NCBI GenBank assembly: GCA_964354445.1
Contig: CAYGZT010000019.1
Location: 1 to 37,449 of the forward strand
Length of the DNA stretch: 37,449 nt
Direction of reading: 5' to 3'
Source: CAYGZT01 sp964354445
GTDB taxonomy: Bacteria > Patescibacteriota > Minisyncoccia > UBA6257 > JAGOQP01
A program made the position numbers and the translations under genes. Positions 16,949 to 23,990 of this stretch are shown piece by piece; the stretch's first letter is position 1, and each line of letters starts with the position of its first letter. The notes under the pieces are model-generated. The model was given only the letters and a program-made list of their open reading frames with translations, ran no database searches and had not been told where the DNA came from.

Positions 16949-17335
16949 TTATAACTTCAATACTTCCCGAACTTTCTCAACTACCTTATCAATCGTCCAG
17001 TCGGCTTTTACCAAATAGAATGACGGTTCGTATTCGGCGACGCTTTTCATTCTCGTATCGTCATCGGCGCTCAGGTTCGTCAGCAGAATAATCGGCACGT
17101 GCTTCCCGTACTCGCTGTGCTCCCGAAGCTTCCTCATCATCGTCATCCCGTCCATCACAGGCATCACGATGTCAAGCAAGATAAGGTCCGGCTGCTTTTC
17201 AATCGCCGCCGCAAGACCCTCTTTCCCATTCTTAGCCACCAGCGATTCAAATCCTTCGTGCCTGAACTTGTCCCCCAGCGCCTCCAAAAGGGAAAGTTCG
17301 TCTTCGACAATGAGGATTTTTTTTCTGGGTTCCAT
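16949..17335 (-). CDS. Single-domain response regulator
   Basis: About 128 aa, a receiver with no output domain. Acidic pocket ED11-12, phospho-acceptor Asp55 in LLDIVMPVMDG, the conserved Thr in IILLTNLS and Lys in YLVKADW are present. Start at 17335: TGCTATACT lies 8 nt upstream, predicting a near-leaderless mRNA. It closely resembles the receiver at 18592 (both end in ADW-ID-VV-KVRE), so these are paralogs. Partners could be the PilJ-type kinase at 19424 or a protein outside the window. Confidence 0.92.
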   Translation of the reverse strand: MEPRKKILIVEDELSLLEALGDKFRHEGFESLVAKNGKEGLAAAIEKQPDLILLDIVMPVMDGMTMMRKLREHSEYGKHVPIILLTNLSADDDTRMKSVAEYEPSFYLVKADWTIDKVVEKVREVLKL

Positions 17336-17343
17336 ACGATACA

Positions 17344-17352
17344 AGTATAGCA
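17344..17352 (-). promoter_or_regulatory. Extended -10 promoter of the receiver gene
   Basis: TGCTATACT on the minus strand, ending 8 nt before the ATG at 17335. No clear -35 box; an extended -10 can work without one. Confidence 0.5.
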
Positions 17353-17426
17353 CAAAACACTCGAGGCCAGAAGACGGTACAGCGGCTACGCCGTGTTTAG
17401 TGCATCAAAATCCAAGTTAAACTTAG

Positions 17427-17513
17427 CGGAGAGGGTGGGATTCGAACCCACGATGCCCTTTCGGGCATAACGGTTTTCAAGACCGTTTGTTTCAACCACT
17501 CACACACCTCTCC
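17427..17513 (-). tRNA. tRNA-Ser (TGA)
   Basis: Class II cloverleaf of 87 nt: acceptor GGAGAGG/CCTCTCC, anticodon stem ACGGT/ACCGT with loop CTTGAAA (anticodon TGA), a long variable arm with stem GCCC/GGGC, T-arm GTGGG-TTCGAAT-CCCAC and discriminator G. CCA is not encoded. It is preceded by an unusual structured leader. Confidence 0.93.
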
Positions 17514-17645
17514 GTTTTAAGCGGGATTGCGGTTTGTAATCCCGTCAGAGACGGGAACAAACCAGGAACAAGACTATCCGCTTAATCCATGCCCCGTAGG
17601 CAGCTCTGCTGTCCTTCGGGGACTCACGCATGCTTCCACTCATCT
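17514..17645 (-). ncRNA. Structured leader or small RNA upstream of tRNA-Ser
   Basis: Between a TGCTATACT promoter and the tRNA-Ser 5' end the minus strand can fold strongly. There is a hairpin CCCCG...CGGGG with an inner CAGC/GCTG stem, an outer stem near TTAAGCGG/CCGCTTAA, and a long hairpin GTTTGT-CCCGTC / GACGGG-ACAAAC (17532-17562). The GACGGGATT segment can instead pair with AATCCCG right before the tRNA, so two hairpins exclude each other. A 32-codon frame (17545-17643) also exists. It matches no RNA family I can name. Confidence 0.35.
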
Positions 17646-17651
17646 CTTGGC

Positions 17652-17660
17652 AGTATAGCA
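17652..17660 (-). promoter_or_regulatory. Extended -10 promoter upstream of tRNA-Ser
   Basis: TGCTATACT on the minus strand. Start expected near 17645, giving a leader of about 130 nt before tRNA-Ser. It is identical to the box before the receiver gene at 17335. Confidence 0.5.
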
Positions 17661-17670
17661 TCGGCATCAT

Positions 17671-17700
17671 AAAGCAACAGGGAGCTCAAGGGCCCCCTGT
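17671..17700 (-). terminator. Weak terminator after the small zinc-site protein gene
   Basis: ACAGGG (17677-17682) pairs with CCCTGT (17695-17700), with a partial inner GC stem. On the minus strand it is followed by TGCTTTATG, a poor T-tract. It lies just after the stop at 17710. Confidence 0.4.
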
Positions 17701-17709
17701 GGTACAGCG

Positions 17710-17952
17710 TTACATCAGCAGCGTGGGTTTGTTGTAGGCCATCGCTGCCGGTCTGCCCATGACGATCACGCGTGCTCTGGACAGAAGCGGCTCCGGGATC
17801 TCCTCGAGGGCGACGGTGGCAGCTCCTTTCTCGGGCACCAACGTACCTCCCACGCAGTCCTGGTGGTACTCGCCGCACTCACACCGCCAGAACATCCCGC
17901 ATCCTCCTGCTTCCAACTGGGCAAACACCTTCCTGAACCGATGAATGTGCAT
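17710..17952 (-). CDS. Small orphan protein with clustered Cys (possible metal site)
   Basis: 80 aa, no recognised family. Residues 16-33 read GGCGMFWRCECGEYHQDC, with Cys18, Cys24, Cys26, Cys33 and His30, enough ligands for a zinc site. The C-terminal half (LEEIPEPLLSRARVIVMGRPAA) suggests a small alpha/beta fold. An excellent AAAGGAGG site lies 6 nt before the ATG, and a TTGCTA-17-TATAGT promoter lies upstream, so it is a real gene. It shares this expression design with the orphan genes at 1, 26001, 31632 and 31942. Confidence 0.7.
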   Translation of the reverse strand: MHIHRFRKVFAQLEAGGCGMFWRCECGEYHQDCVGGTLVPEKGAATVALEEIPEPLLSRARVIVMGRPAAMAYNKPTLLM

Positions 17953-18012
17953 CTGTCCCTCCTTTCAAGGTATTTGTTGGCTCAGGCAGTTCTTTAATCG
18001 CGTATCAAATTA

Positions 18013-18041
18013 ACTATATCACACTTTACAAAAAATAGCAA
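18013..18041 (-). promoter_or_regulatory. Promoter of the small orphan gene
   Basis: TTGCTA (18036-18041), 17-nt spacer, TATAGT (18013-18018) preceded by TGA. The leader would be about 54 nt and ends with the ribosome binding site. Confidence 0.6.
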
Positions 18042-18096
18042 GGGGGCGCGCTGTAACGTACCATAGGAGAAATGACTCCCTTGAATTTTTCCCGTT

Positions 18097-18573
18097 TTAT
18101 CGTGCCGCTAGTTTTTCAAGTATCTCAAACGGATGCTGTTTGAAAAAATTCCCCCGCACTGTCTTTTTCAGCTTGTCGCTTAAGGAGCGCGGCATATGCT
18201 CGCGAGCAACGAAAATGACATCGGCGGGAGCACACAGATACACCAGGTCAAACGAGCGGCGCGCAAGCGCCTTCAGCGACTGTTCAAACTCCCGCGCAAC
18301 GTCCTGCGCAAGCTTTTTGTTCTGAGCTTTGTTGGCGGAACCCGAACCAATTATTTTTCTTCCCGCGCTTCTGACCGAGAATCCCTCACGATCGGAGTAG
18401 CGCGGTTTTCGCACCACAAACGAACGCACGTTTTCAATCTCCCCATCGCCGGCAATGTAAAAATCCGCCTCCTGCGACCCGGCAACGATAATCAGAACTT
18501 TCTTGCCGGCAAACTGCTGAAACTTTGAAGAAATACGCACAAAGAGAACAGCTGGCGGCCAGTGCCGAGGCAA
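18097..18573 (-). CDS. Host-attachment-family (PF10116-like) protein
   Basis: About 158 aa. The order of motifs matches the family named Protein required for attachment to host cells: an N-terminal strand KVLIIVAGSQEADFYIAGDGEIENV, a middle KPRYSDREGF, a helical AREFEQSLKALARRSFDLVYLCAPADVI, and a C-terminal LSDKLKKTVRGNFFKQHPFEILEKL. These proteins are cytosolic with an eRF1/archaeal-release-factor-like fold; despite the name, direct attachment is unproven. The start is unclear: TTG at 18573 or GTG at 18540, neither with a ribosome binding site. It follows the receiver gene by 18 nt, so it belongs to the kinase operon. Confidence 0.65.
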   Translation of the reverse strand: MPRHWPPAVLFVRISSKFQQFAGKKVLIIVAGSQEADFYIAGDGEIENVRSFVVRKPRYSDREGFSVRSAGRKIIGSGSANKAQNKKLAQDVAREFEQSLKALARRSFDLVYLCAPADVIFVAREHMPRSLSDKLKKTVRGNFFKQHPFEILEKLAAR

Positions 18574-18591
18574 AAGACCGGCAACTGCAGT

Positions 18592-18972
18592 TTATTGATT
18601 CATCCCAAGCCGTTCGCGAACCTTCCTGACCACATCGTCAATTCTCCAATCCGCCTTGACCAGGTACTCGTGCGTTCCTTGTCGCGCCGCCTCAAGCACC
18701 CTTTCGTCATCGCTCAAATTCGTCAGAATCACGACTTTCGACGTTTTTCCCCACTCGTCTTCACGCAATTTTTTGAGCATTGTCATCCCGTCCATCTTTG
18801 GCAGAATGATGTCCAGCAGAATAATGTCAGGGTGTTCACGCAGTGCCGTCGCAAGTCCGTCAACGCCGTTGATGGCTTCAATGACCCCAAACCCTTCGCG
18901 CATAAACTTGATGCGTAGCGCCTCCATTTGCTGCACCTCGTCTTCTATAATAAGGACTCTTTTCATATCCAT
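18592..18972 (-). CDS. Single-domain response regulator
   Basis: 126 aa from the ATG at 18972 (a second ATG at 18966 gives the usual MKRVLIIEDE). Receiver only: acidic pocket ED10-11, phospho-acceptor Asp54 in LLDIILPKMDG, conserved Thr in VVILTNLS, Lys in YLVKADW. Second of two tandem receivers, 11 nt downstream of the first and in turn after the histidine kinase. Closely related to the receiver at 16949. Output must be by protein contact, as there is no DNA-binding domain. Confidence 0.92.
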   Translation of the reverse strand: MDMKRVLIIEDEVQQMEALRIKFMREGFGVIEAINGVDGLATALREHPDIILLDIILPKMDGMTMLKKLREDEWGKTSKVVILTNLSDDERVLEAARQGTHEYLVKADWRIDDVVRKVRERLGMNQ

Positions 18973-18983
18973 GCTCGGTTTGG

Positions 18984-19385
18984 TTACTGACGCTGGTCGC
19001 CAGACAGGTACGCGACGATCTCGCCCACCACGTCGGCAAGACGCACGTCCGACTTAATATAGTACTTCATCACGCCCAGCCGAAGGTACGCGGTCTGCTT
19101 CTCGTACCCGCCGGTGTTGGTAATGACAAACACCGGAATTGACTTGAGGGTTTTCTCGCCCCGCATGAACGCAATCAGGTCAAGTCCGTCTTCTTTTCCG
19201 ATCAGGTAGTGGTCAAGCCACACCGCATCAGGCGGCGAAGCGAGAAGAGATTCTTTCGCCTGCGCGACTGTCCGCGTCAGTATCACCACAACCCCCATTC
19301 TCTCAAACTTGCTCTTAATGGCGTCGCTTAAGGGCGTTTCGTCCTCCACAACCAGAATGGTTTTTTCAGGTTTCTGAGACGTCAT
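18984..19385 (-). CDS. Single-domain response regulator
   Basis: 133 aa receiver: acidic pocket ED14-15, phospho-acceptor Asp58 in VWLDHYLIGKEDG, the conserved Thr in VFVITNTGG and Lys in KYYIKSDV. The loop after the Asp is longer than in the two other receivers and they are clearly less related. The ATG is preceded by TGGTATACT with exactly 6 nt between, so the mRNA should be leaderless; thus this gene can be expressed apart from the upstream kinase. Confidence 0.92.
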   Translation of the reverse strand: MTSQKPEKTILVVEDETPLSDAIKSKFERMGVVVILTRTVAQAKESLLASPPDAVWLDHYLIGKEDGLDLIAFMRGEKTLKSIPVFVITNTGGYEKQTAYLRLGVMKYYIKSDVRLADVVGEIVAYLSGDQRQ

Positions 19386-19391
19386 AGGTAC

Positions 19392-19400
19392 AGTATACCA
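19392..19400 (-). promoter_or_regulatory. Extended -10 promoter of the receiver gene (leaderless)
   Basis: TGGTATACT on the minus strand ends 6 nt before the ATG at 19385, placing the first base of the RNA on the start codon. Confidence 0.55.
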
Positions 19401-19423
19401 CGAGCTGCGGCAGGGTACGGTGC

Positions 19424-21226
19424 TTATCCCAGCTCCTTCTGTCCCGTCTTTACTCTCATTCCCGAGAGCGGCAGTGTGGCATAAAACGTCGTCCCTTTTC
19501 CCGGCGATGATTCAAACCAGACGCGCCCGCCCGAGTGGTCAAGAACCGCCTTCACGATGTACAGCCCCAATCCCGTGCCGCCGCTGTCAAGCTCACGGGC
19601 GTTGTCGGCACGAAACAGTTTGGAAAAGATTCTGTTCTGGGCTTCCAGCGGAATGCCGATGCCGGTGTCGGATACTCGTATCAAAATATTCCCTTGCAGT
19701 GCGGTGTCGGTATCTTTGCGCGACGCCTGCTCACGCACCAAAGAGATTGACAGCGACACCGTTCCTCCTTTAGGGGTATATTTAACCGCATTTGACAAAA
19801 GATTCTGGAAGACCATGCGCACCAGTTTGGGATCGGCCGGGATAATTGGAACGTCCGGCGACACCGAGCGCTCGAACACAATATCTTGTTTGGTGATAGA
19901 AGGTTTAAGCTCCGCAATCACGCTGTCGGCGATCTCAACGATGTTGGTCGGTTCCGGTTCGATGACGAATGTCCCCAACTCAATGCGCGAAACGTTCAGA
20001 AGCGCGTTGACCAGTTCAACCATCCGCTGATTCCCTTTGTATATTTCCTCAAGGTATTTGCGCTGTTCCTCGCCCAGCGGTCCCGCATCGCCTCCCAGGA
20101 GCATCTCCGCATACCAGTTGATGGCCGAGAGAGGAGTTCTGAGCTGGTGCGATGCAAGGGATACAAATTCGGTTTTGGCGCGGTCGACGTTTACCTCGGT
20201 GGTAATGTCCCGCTCAAGCGATACGAAGAACTGCGCCTCGCCATGGTCATCCAGAATCGGGACCAAACTGATCGCCGAATAATATTGCTCCCCGTTCTTT
20301 TTTTTATTGGTCGCCACGCTTTTGAAAATCTCCTTCTTGACCCTTATGGTTTCCCACATGTCCATGTAGAACTCCGGCTCAACGTCTCCGCGCCACATAC
20401 CCTCCCCGCTAATGGCGCTGCCCATCAGTTCTTTTGCCGAATAGCCGGTGGTCAGCTCGGCAGCGCGATTGACCAGCATAATCTTGCCGCTCGCATCGGC
20501 AATCGTAATGTGGTCGGACGCGTTCTCAACTGCAAGCCGGAATTTTTCAAGCTCCGTCATCGCATCCTTAACGCGATTCACCGAGGGACGGAAGATAAAC
20601 ACCACCTGAATCAGCACCACGATGACGATGGCAATGGGTAATGCAAGACCTACTTTCTGCATCACACCGATGCGCGCCGACTCGCCGCTGCCGAACGTGA
20701 ATACAATGGTTTCCAGCGCTTCCAAAAACCTCACTTCTTCCTTAAGAATCTCATCCACCAGCAGCGTAACGCGTTCCGATTTTGCTCCGGTCGTGACTGC
20801 CTGACTGGTTTCCGACAGAAGTGCCAGAACTTCATCCCGCATCACGCGGTACGAGCGGTCAAGCGTATCGAACAACAAAGCCGCTACCGAAACATCCGTT
20901 CCGGAAAGAGCGGATTCCTGACCCCGCACACTGATATGCGCCCCCTCCCACGATTTGAGAAGTCGCTCCAGCTCATCCGCGCGGCTGGAAAGTTCAGCGG
21001 TATTCTGCGTCGTCTGAATCACAAGCGCCGTCTCGCTGATCTTCTGACTCAAAAGCCGCTGACGCGCCGTGAGGTTGACCAGCAATACGTCACTCGACTG
21101 CCGCTCAAGTTCCCGCTGAATCAGCAATTGTCCTGCAAGCGCAAGAAGCGAAATGAGGCCCAACGCAATCATAAACCGCGCCGTCAGGTCCTTGATGAGA
21201 TTGTGATGTCCCTGTACTTGGCTCAT
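19424..21226 (-). CDS. PilJ-type sensor PAS histidine kinase
   Basis: 600 aa membrane kinase. Membrane segments near 17-35 and 192-212 flank an outside sensor with VNLTARQRLLSQKISETALVI (about 50-70), the signature of type IV pilus methyl-accepting (PilJ-type) sensor domains. Then a PAS domain (about 225-345), HisKA with His360 in SLASHQLRTPLSAINW, and HATPase with N-box NLLSNAVKYTPKGG, G1 VSDTGIGIP and G2 GTGLGLYIV. It lacks MCP signalling helices, so the pilus-type sensor is wired to a kinase. Two receivers follow. GATACA 5 nt before the ATG may be its own -10 box. Confidence 0.93.
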   Translation of the reverse strand: MSQVQGHHNLIKDLTARFMIALGLISLLALAGQLLIQRELERQSSDVLLVNLTARQRLLSQKISETALVIQTTQNTAELSSRADELERLLKSWEGAHISVRGQESALSGTDVSVAALLFDTLDRSYRVMRDEVLALLSETSQAVTTGAKSERVTLLVDEILKEEVRFLEALETIVFTFGSGESARIGVMQKVGLALPIAIVIVVLIQVVFIFRPSVNRVKDAMTELEKFRLAVENASDHITIADASGKIMLVNRAAELTTGYSAKELMGSAISGEGMWRGDVEPEFYMDMWETIRVKKEIFKSVATNKKKNGEQYYSAISLVPILDDHGEAQFFVSLERDITTEVNVDRAKTEFVSLASHQLRTPLSAINWYAEMLLGGDAGPLGEEQRKYLEEIYKGNQRMVELVNALLNVSRIELGTFVIEPEPTNIVEIADSVIAELKPSITKQDIVFERSVSPDVPIIPADPKLVRMVFQNLLSNAVKYTPKGGTVSLSISLVREQASRKDTDTALQGNILIRVSDTGIGIPLEAQNRIFSKLFRADNARELDSGGTGLGLYIVKAVLDHSGGRVWFESSPGKGTTFYATLPLSGMRVKTGQKELG

Positions 21227-21261
21227 GACGCTGTATCAACCGAAACGTTCTTGAGCGCCCA

Positions 21262-21705
21262 TTACCGTGTCACGCTCACTGTCAGTCCCTGTTCCGCGCC
21301 CGGTGCCGTGACAGTCACGCGTCCGTTTGCCGACTTTACAATCCTATAGCCGGCGCCATTTGAAGAAGTGCCGCCCGGATCGGTGGGAATGGCAACCAGA
21401 TATTTCTCGTCCGCTGTCAGATCCGAAAAGTCCACCAGTCCCGTGCAGGATGCGGCATCGGTTTTGCAAATCTCGGTTGTCGAGGTGGTAATGCTCGCCG
21501 GCAATACTCCGTTGTGGTCAACCGCATACTGATACACGGCATTGAGAATCGTGTTAACGTCGACGCGCCGTTGCGCGTTGCGCGTGTCACCAAACTGCTT
21601 GGCGGGGTTGACGGCAACAATGACAATACCCGAAAGAATCGCAATCACGGCAACGACCAGCAGCATCTCAAGGAGAGTGAACCCAGAACGCGACGTGTTA
21701 TGCAT
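21262..21705 (-). CDS. Second type IV pilin-like protein
   Basis: 147 aa. Leader MHNTSRSG, then FTLLEMLLVVAVIAILSGIVIVAV with Phe1 and Glu5. The following VNPAKQFGDTRNAQRRVDVNTILNAVYQYAVDHNG is a conserved pilin pattern in Patescibacteria. Two Cys (EICKTD, SCTGLV) may bond. It lies outside the main pilus locus, directly before the PilJ-type kinase (35-nt gap). It may be an alternative structural pilin or a DNA- or surface-binding one; processing by the PilD at 8015 is expected. Confidence 0.85.
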   Translation of the reverse strand: MHNTSRSGFTLLEMLLVVAVIAILSGIVIVAVNPAKQFGDTRNAQRRVDVNTILNAVYQYAVDHNGVLPASITTSTTEICKTDAASCTGLVDFSDLTADEKYLVAIPTDPGGTSSNGAGYRIVKSANGRVTVTAPGAEQGLTVSVTR

Positions 21706-21762
21706 ACGCTGTTTATACCTATATCCCCCTGCGATGTGTTACATCAGAAACTTTACAGACAC

Positions 21763-21771
21763 AGTATATCA
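21763..21771 (-). promoter_or_regulatory. Extended -10 promoter of the second pilin gene
   Basis: TGATATACT on the minus strand, giving a leader of about 50 nt. A second box, TATAAA at 21712-21717, ends exactly 6 nt before the ATG and could give a leaderless RNA. Confidence 0.45.
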
Positions 21772-21804
21772 CACCAACCATGTTTTGTGGCGTCACTATG
21801 CGCC

Positions 21805-21833
21805 AAAAAACGGCCGAGATATCTCGGCCGTTT
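21805..21833 (-). terminator. Perfect-palindrome terminator
   Basis: A 26-bp perfect palindrome (21808-21833, core CGGCCGAGATATCTCGGCCG) followed on the minus strand by TTTTTT. It would stop RNA from the AT-rich gene at 22069-22890 before it reaches the pilin-kinase operon. Confidence 0.8.
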
Positions 21834-22068
21834 ACCACGTCACTAAACTTCAACGAACGCTACCATGCTAAGTGCGAGAGGCTTAACAGGTCACCACTCC
21901 AATATGCTAAGAGTTTAGAGAAAATTTGAAGTGATTGCTGCATCTGTCACAAACACAGTGTAACGTTGGTGTTTTTGAGTCAAACATACTAAAACTCCGT
22001 GGCGTTGCACGTTCCTAACTCCTAAAAATCAGCTGGATTTGTGTTGCGGCAATATACGCATATCCTCT
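21834..22068. other. Non-coding AT-rich stretch
   Basis: Between the terminator and the stop of the AT-rich orphan gene. I see no gene, RNA or repeat here; frames on either strand are short and lack start signals. Confidence 0.5.
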
Positions 22069-22890
22069 TTATGTTTTTTGATATTGTGTTTTTCTTTTTT
22101 CCCATCGCTCTGACAATTTTCTTAAATCTTTCTCGAATCCCAGTCTGTATTCCTCATTCACAATATTTAATATATCAAGAAAAATCGCGGCAGCTGTTGG
22201 TAGGACTTCTCCTATCATGGTCTCGCTTGTTCCTATTTCTACTACAACACCGTTCTTGTCTCGTCCCAAAACATAGTCATTCGCTACACCAGATGCGGAA
22301 TGAACATAGTCAGAAGCATAAACATAGAGAAGATCATAAGATCCCTGAAGTCCAACCTCTACCGCCATCGTTCTTAAATCCTTACAACTCCAACGATTAC
22401 ACATCACTTCCTCGCCATCGGCTCTCTTTCTTACAAACCGATGTTTTATTGTTTGCCAATGAGCTTCGAGTTCTCGCTGTTTCGTTTTTAGCTTCTCCCT
22501 GTCCACCCGCGAGTCAGATATTCTCTCAACTATCCGCCCAGATTTAAGGCGCATATGATAGTCAAAGTCTATGTAATCCTGCACTCGTTTTTTATCAGTA
22601 TACATGTATTTGAAATCGACAAGGCTTTCAAACATGACACGCAGAGATGTCAGAGCATCTTGGCCAAGTCCTGCACGGCATAAAAGAAAAATGGCCCTTG
22701 TTGTTTGCAGGTTTTTAGCAAGAACTACGATGATAATTTTGCTAAAATCGTTATTCTCAACCCAAGCAACTTTATTTGTTAAGAGTATCTTTTTGCCAAG
22801 GTGAACAGACTGCCGCAGCATGGCAAAATCTTCTCGATATTTCCATCGAATAACCAGTAATGTTCTTATAATAGTGAAGAACCTTTGCAT
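22069..22890 (-). CDS. DUF5677-like protein in an AT-rich island
   Basis: About 273 aa from the ATG at 22890; the frame is open further upstream, but that part is unlike protein. Mostly helical, with RAIFLLCRAGLGQDALTSLRVMFESLVDFKYMYTDKKRVQDYIDFDYHM and a later SDYVHSASGVAND, patterns I associate with DUF5677. Function unknown. Base composition is clearly more AT-rich than the neighbours, and the gene sits beside tRNA-Ala (23041) and is closed by a strong terminator, all signs of transfer. A possible -10 box lies 6 to 7 nt before the ATG. Confidence 0.75.
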   Translation of the reverse strand: MQRFFTIIRTLLVIRWKYREDFAMLRQSVHLGKKILLTNKVAWVENNDFSKIIIVVLAKNLQTTRAIFLLCRAGLGQDALTSLRVMFESLVDFKYMYTDKKRVQDYIDFDYHMRLKSGRIVERISDSRVDREKLKTKQRELEAHWQTIKHRFVRKRADGEEVMCNRWSCKDLRTMAVEVGLQGSYDLLYVYASDYVHSASGVANDYVLGRDKNGVVVEIGTSETMIGEVLPTAAAIFLDILNIVNEEYRLGFEKDLRKLSERWEKRKTQYQKT

Positions 22891-23040
22891 ATCTTTGATA
22901 TAAACAAATACTGACACGATTGACCAACAGTAAGAAAAAGGAACGAGGTAGATTGTTCGCGCAGTTCTCAATGAACCACCCGACTACATTTGTTACCAAC
23001 ACCTTAAGAAGTATCTTGCGTTCGATTTAACATCAATTAG

Positions 23041-23111
23041 TGGACCTGAGGGGAATCGAACCCCTATCTTCCGGATGCAAACCGGATGCTCTGCCACTAA
23101 GCTACAGGCCC
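23041..23111 (-). tRNA. tRNA-Ala (TGC)
   Basis: Cloverleaf of 71 nt: acceptor GGGCCTG/CAGGTCC with the G3-T70 pair that identifies Ala, anticodon stem TCCGG/CCGGA with loop TTTGCAT, T-arm AGGGG-TTCGATT-CCCCT, discriminator A. CCA is not encoded. The AT-rich orphan gene lies on its 3' side. Confidence 0.93.
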
Positions 23112-23144
23112 TTTGAACTATTCCTCTCTCCCGCCTCTCACTTC

Positions 23145-23750
23145 CTATTTATAGTATTGGTCGAACGATTCCATCAACTGCCGGTACTGCACGTTGAGAT
23201 TGTTGATGGAGTCGGCGGTTGCATTGAGCTCTTCGATCACCTTGTTGACTTCATCGAGCGTCACGGTCCCCTGGATAAACCGTTCACGCAACATGAACAG
23301 AAGTTTATTGAGGTTGCCGTTGTACACCAACACCTGATTCAGGAGCGCCGTCTCCGAACTGATGGCAACCAGCGCGGTCTGCGCCGCCTTATCCGGGGAG
23401 ATGGAAACTATCTGATTGGCCATTTTTTCAAGTTCCCGAGCAAGGTCGCTTGCCTTGTCGCTGATCTGGCGGGTCTGCTGTGTTGCCGCAAGCACCGCAT
23501 CGAGCGCTTTGAGGCCTTCACCCTCGTGCTCGGCGTCGCGGACCGCTTTCAGGTTTCCCGTTGACTCCTGCACCATTCCGACAATGCCGTTGGCGATTGA
23601 AGCGGAAAGCTGGCGGGACTGGTCGAACTCGTCGGGAATGTGATTGCGCGCAAGCGGCGATGCAATGTAGGCGATAAAGGCAAGCATAAAGATAAGCACT
23701 ACTGCCCCTCCGATCATCCGCAGTTTTTTTGGCGCGATAATACCGCTCAT
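23145..23750 (-). CDS. Membrane-anchored helical protein of unknown function
   Basis: 201 aa. A membrane segment (about 13-32, IGGAVVLIFMLAFIAYIASP) precedes a long all-helical outside domain with heptad-like repeats (DKASDLARELEKMANQIVSI, LDEVNKVIEELNATADSINNLNVQYRQLMESF). It resembles the ligand-binding four-helix regions of chemoreceptors but has no signalling tail. No close family recognised. No strong ribosome binding site. It might act as a periplasm-side sensor partner, for example of the kinase at 19424 (speculative). Confidence 0.7.
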   Translation of the reverse strand: MSGIIAPKKLRMIGGAVVLIFMLAFIAYIASPLARNHIPDEFDQSRQLSASIANGIVGMVQESTGNLKAVRDAEHEGEGLKALDAVLAATQQTRQISDKASDLARELEKMANQIVSISPDKAAQTALVAISSETALLNQVLVYNGNLNKLLFMLRERFIQGTVTLDEVNKVIEELNATADSINNLNVQYRQLMESFDQYYK

Positions 23751-23783
23751 GGTGTTTGCTTCTTTTTCAGCGTATCAAACACG

Positions 23784-23812
23784 TTGCAAAAATCAAGAAA
23801 GAATAGTACAGT
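23784..23812 (+). promoter_or_regulatory. Probable tRNA-Gly promoter
   Basis: TTGCAA (23784-23789), 17-nt spacer, TACAGT (23807-23812). Transcription would begin about 25 nt before tRNA-Gly. Confidence 0.4.
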
Positions 23813-23843
23813 ACTGCTGGTTTTGAGGCAATAACGGTGCCGT

Positions 23844-23915
23844 GCGGGTATCGTATAGCGGCTATTACTACAGGTTTCCAACCTGTTGACAGGGGTTCGA
23901 CTCCCCTTACCCGCT
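23844..23915 (+). tRNA. tRNA-Gly (TCC)
   Basis: Acceptor GCGGGTA/TACCCGC, D-arm TCGTATAGCGGCTATTAC as in other tRNA-Gly(TCC), anticodon stem ACAGG/CCTGT with loop TTTCCAA, T-arm AGGGG-TTCGACT-CCCCT, discriminator T. CCA is not encoded. Confidence 0.93.
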
Positions 23916-23990
23916 CAGGGAGTTTCGTATCGCTGCACGAATTTTCTCGTTACGGACGTACCGTGCGCCTCGCTTTCAGGCAGTTAGACA

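Noticed and set aside
17545..17643. 32-codon open frame after a TATACT box before tRNA-Ser
   Set aside because: The sequence is dominated by hairpins and the peptide has no protein-like pattern; kept only as part of the structured leader.
17514..17645. SRP (4.5S) RNA candidate
   Set aside because: The conserved apical motif with GGAAG and GCAGCC is absent and the ends do not pair as in SRP RNA.
18097..18573. Phage-related gene (because of the host-attachment family name)
   Set aside because: Surroundings are chromosomal signalling genes and the family name reflects an old annotation, not phage origin.
19886..20641. Long plus-strand open frame of 251 codons
   Set aside because: It lies antisense to the histidine kinase, whose motifs are all intact; it is a by-product of GC-rich codons.
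22041..22547. Plus-strand frame of 168 codons
   Set aside because: Antisense to the AT-rich DUF5677-like gene; low-complexity Phe/Leu/Ser content.
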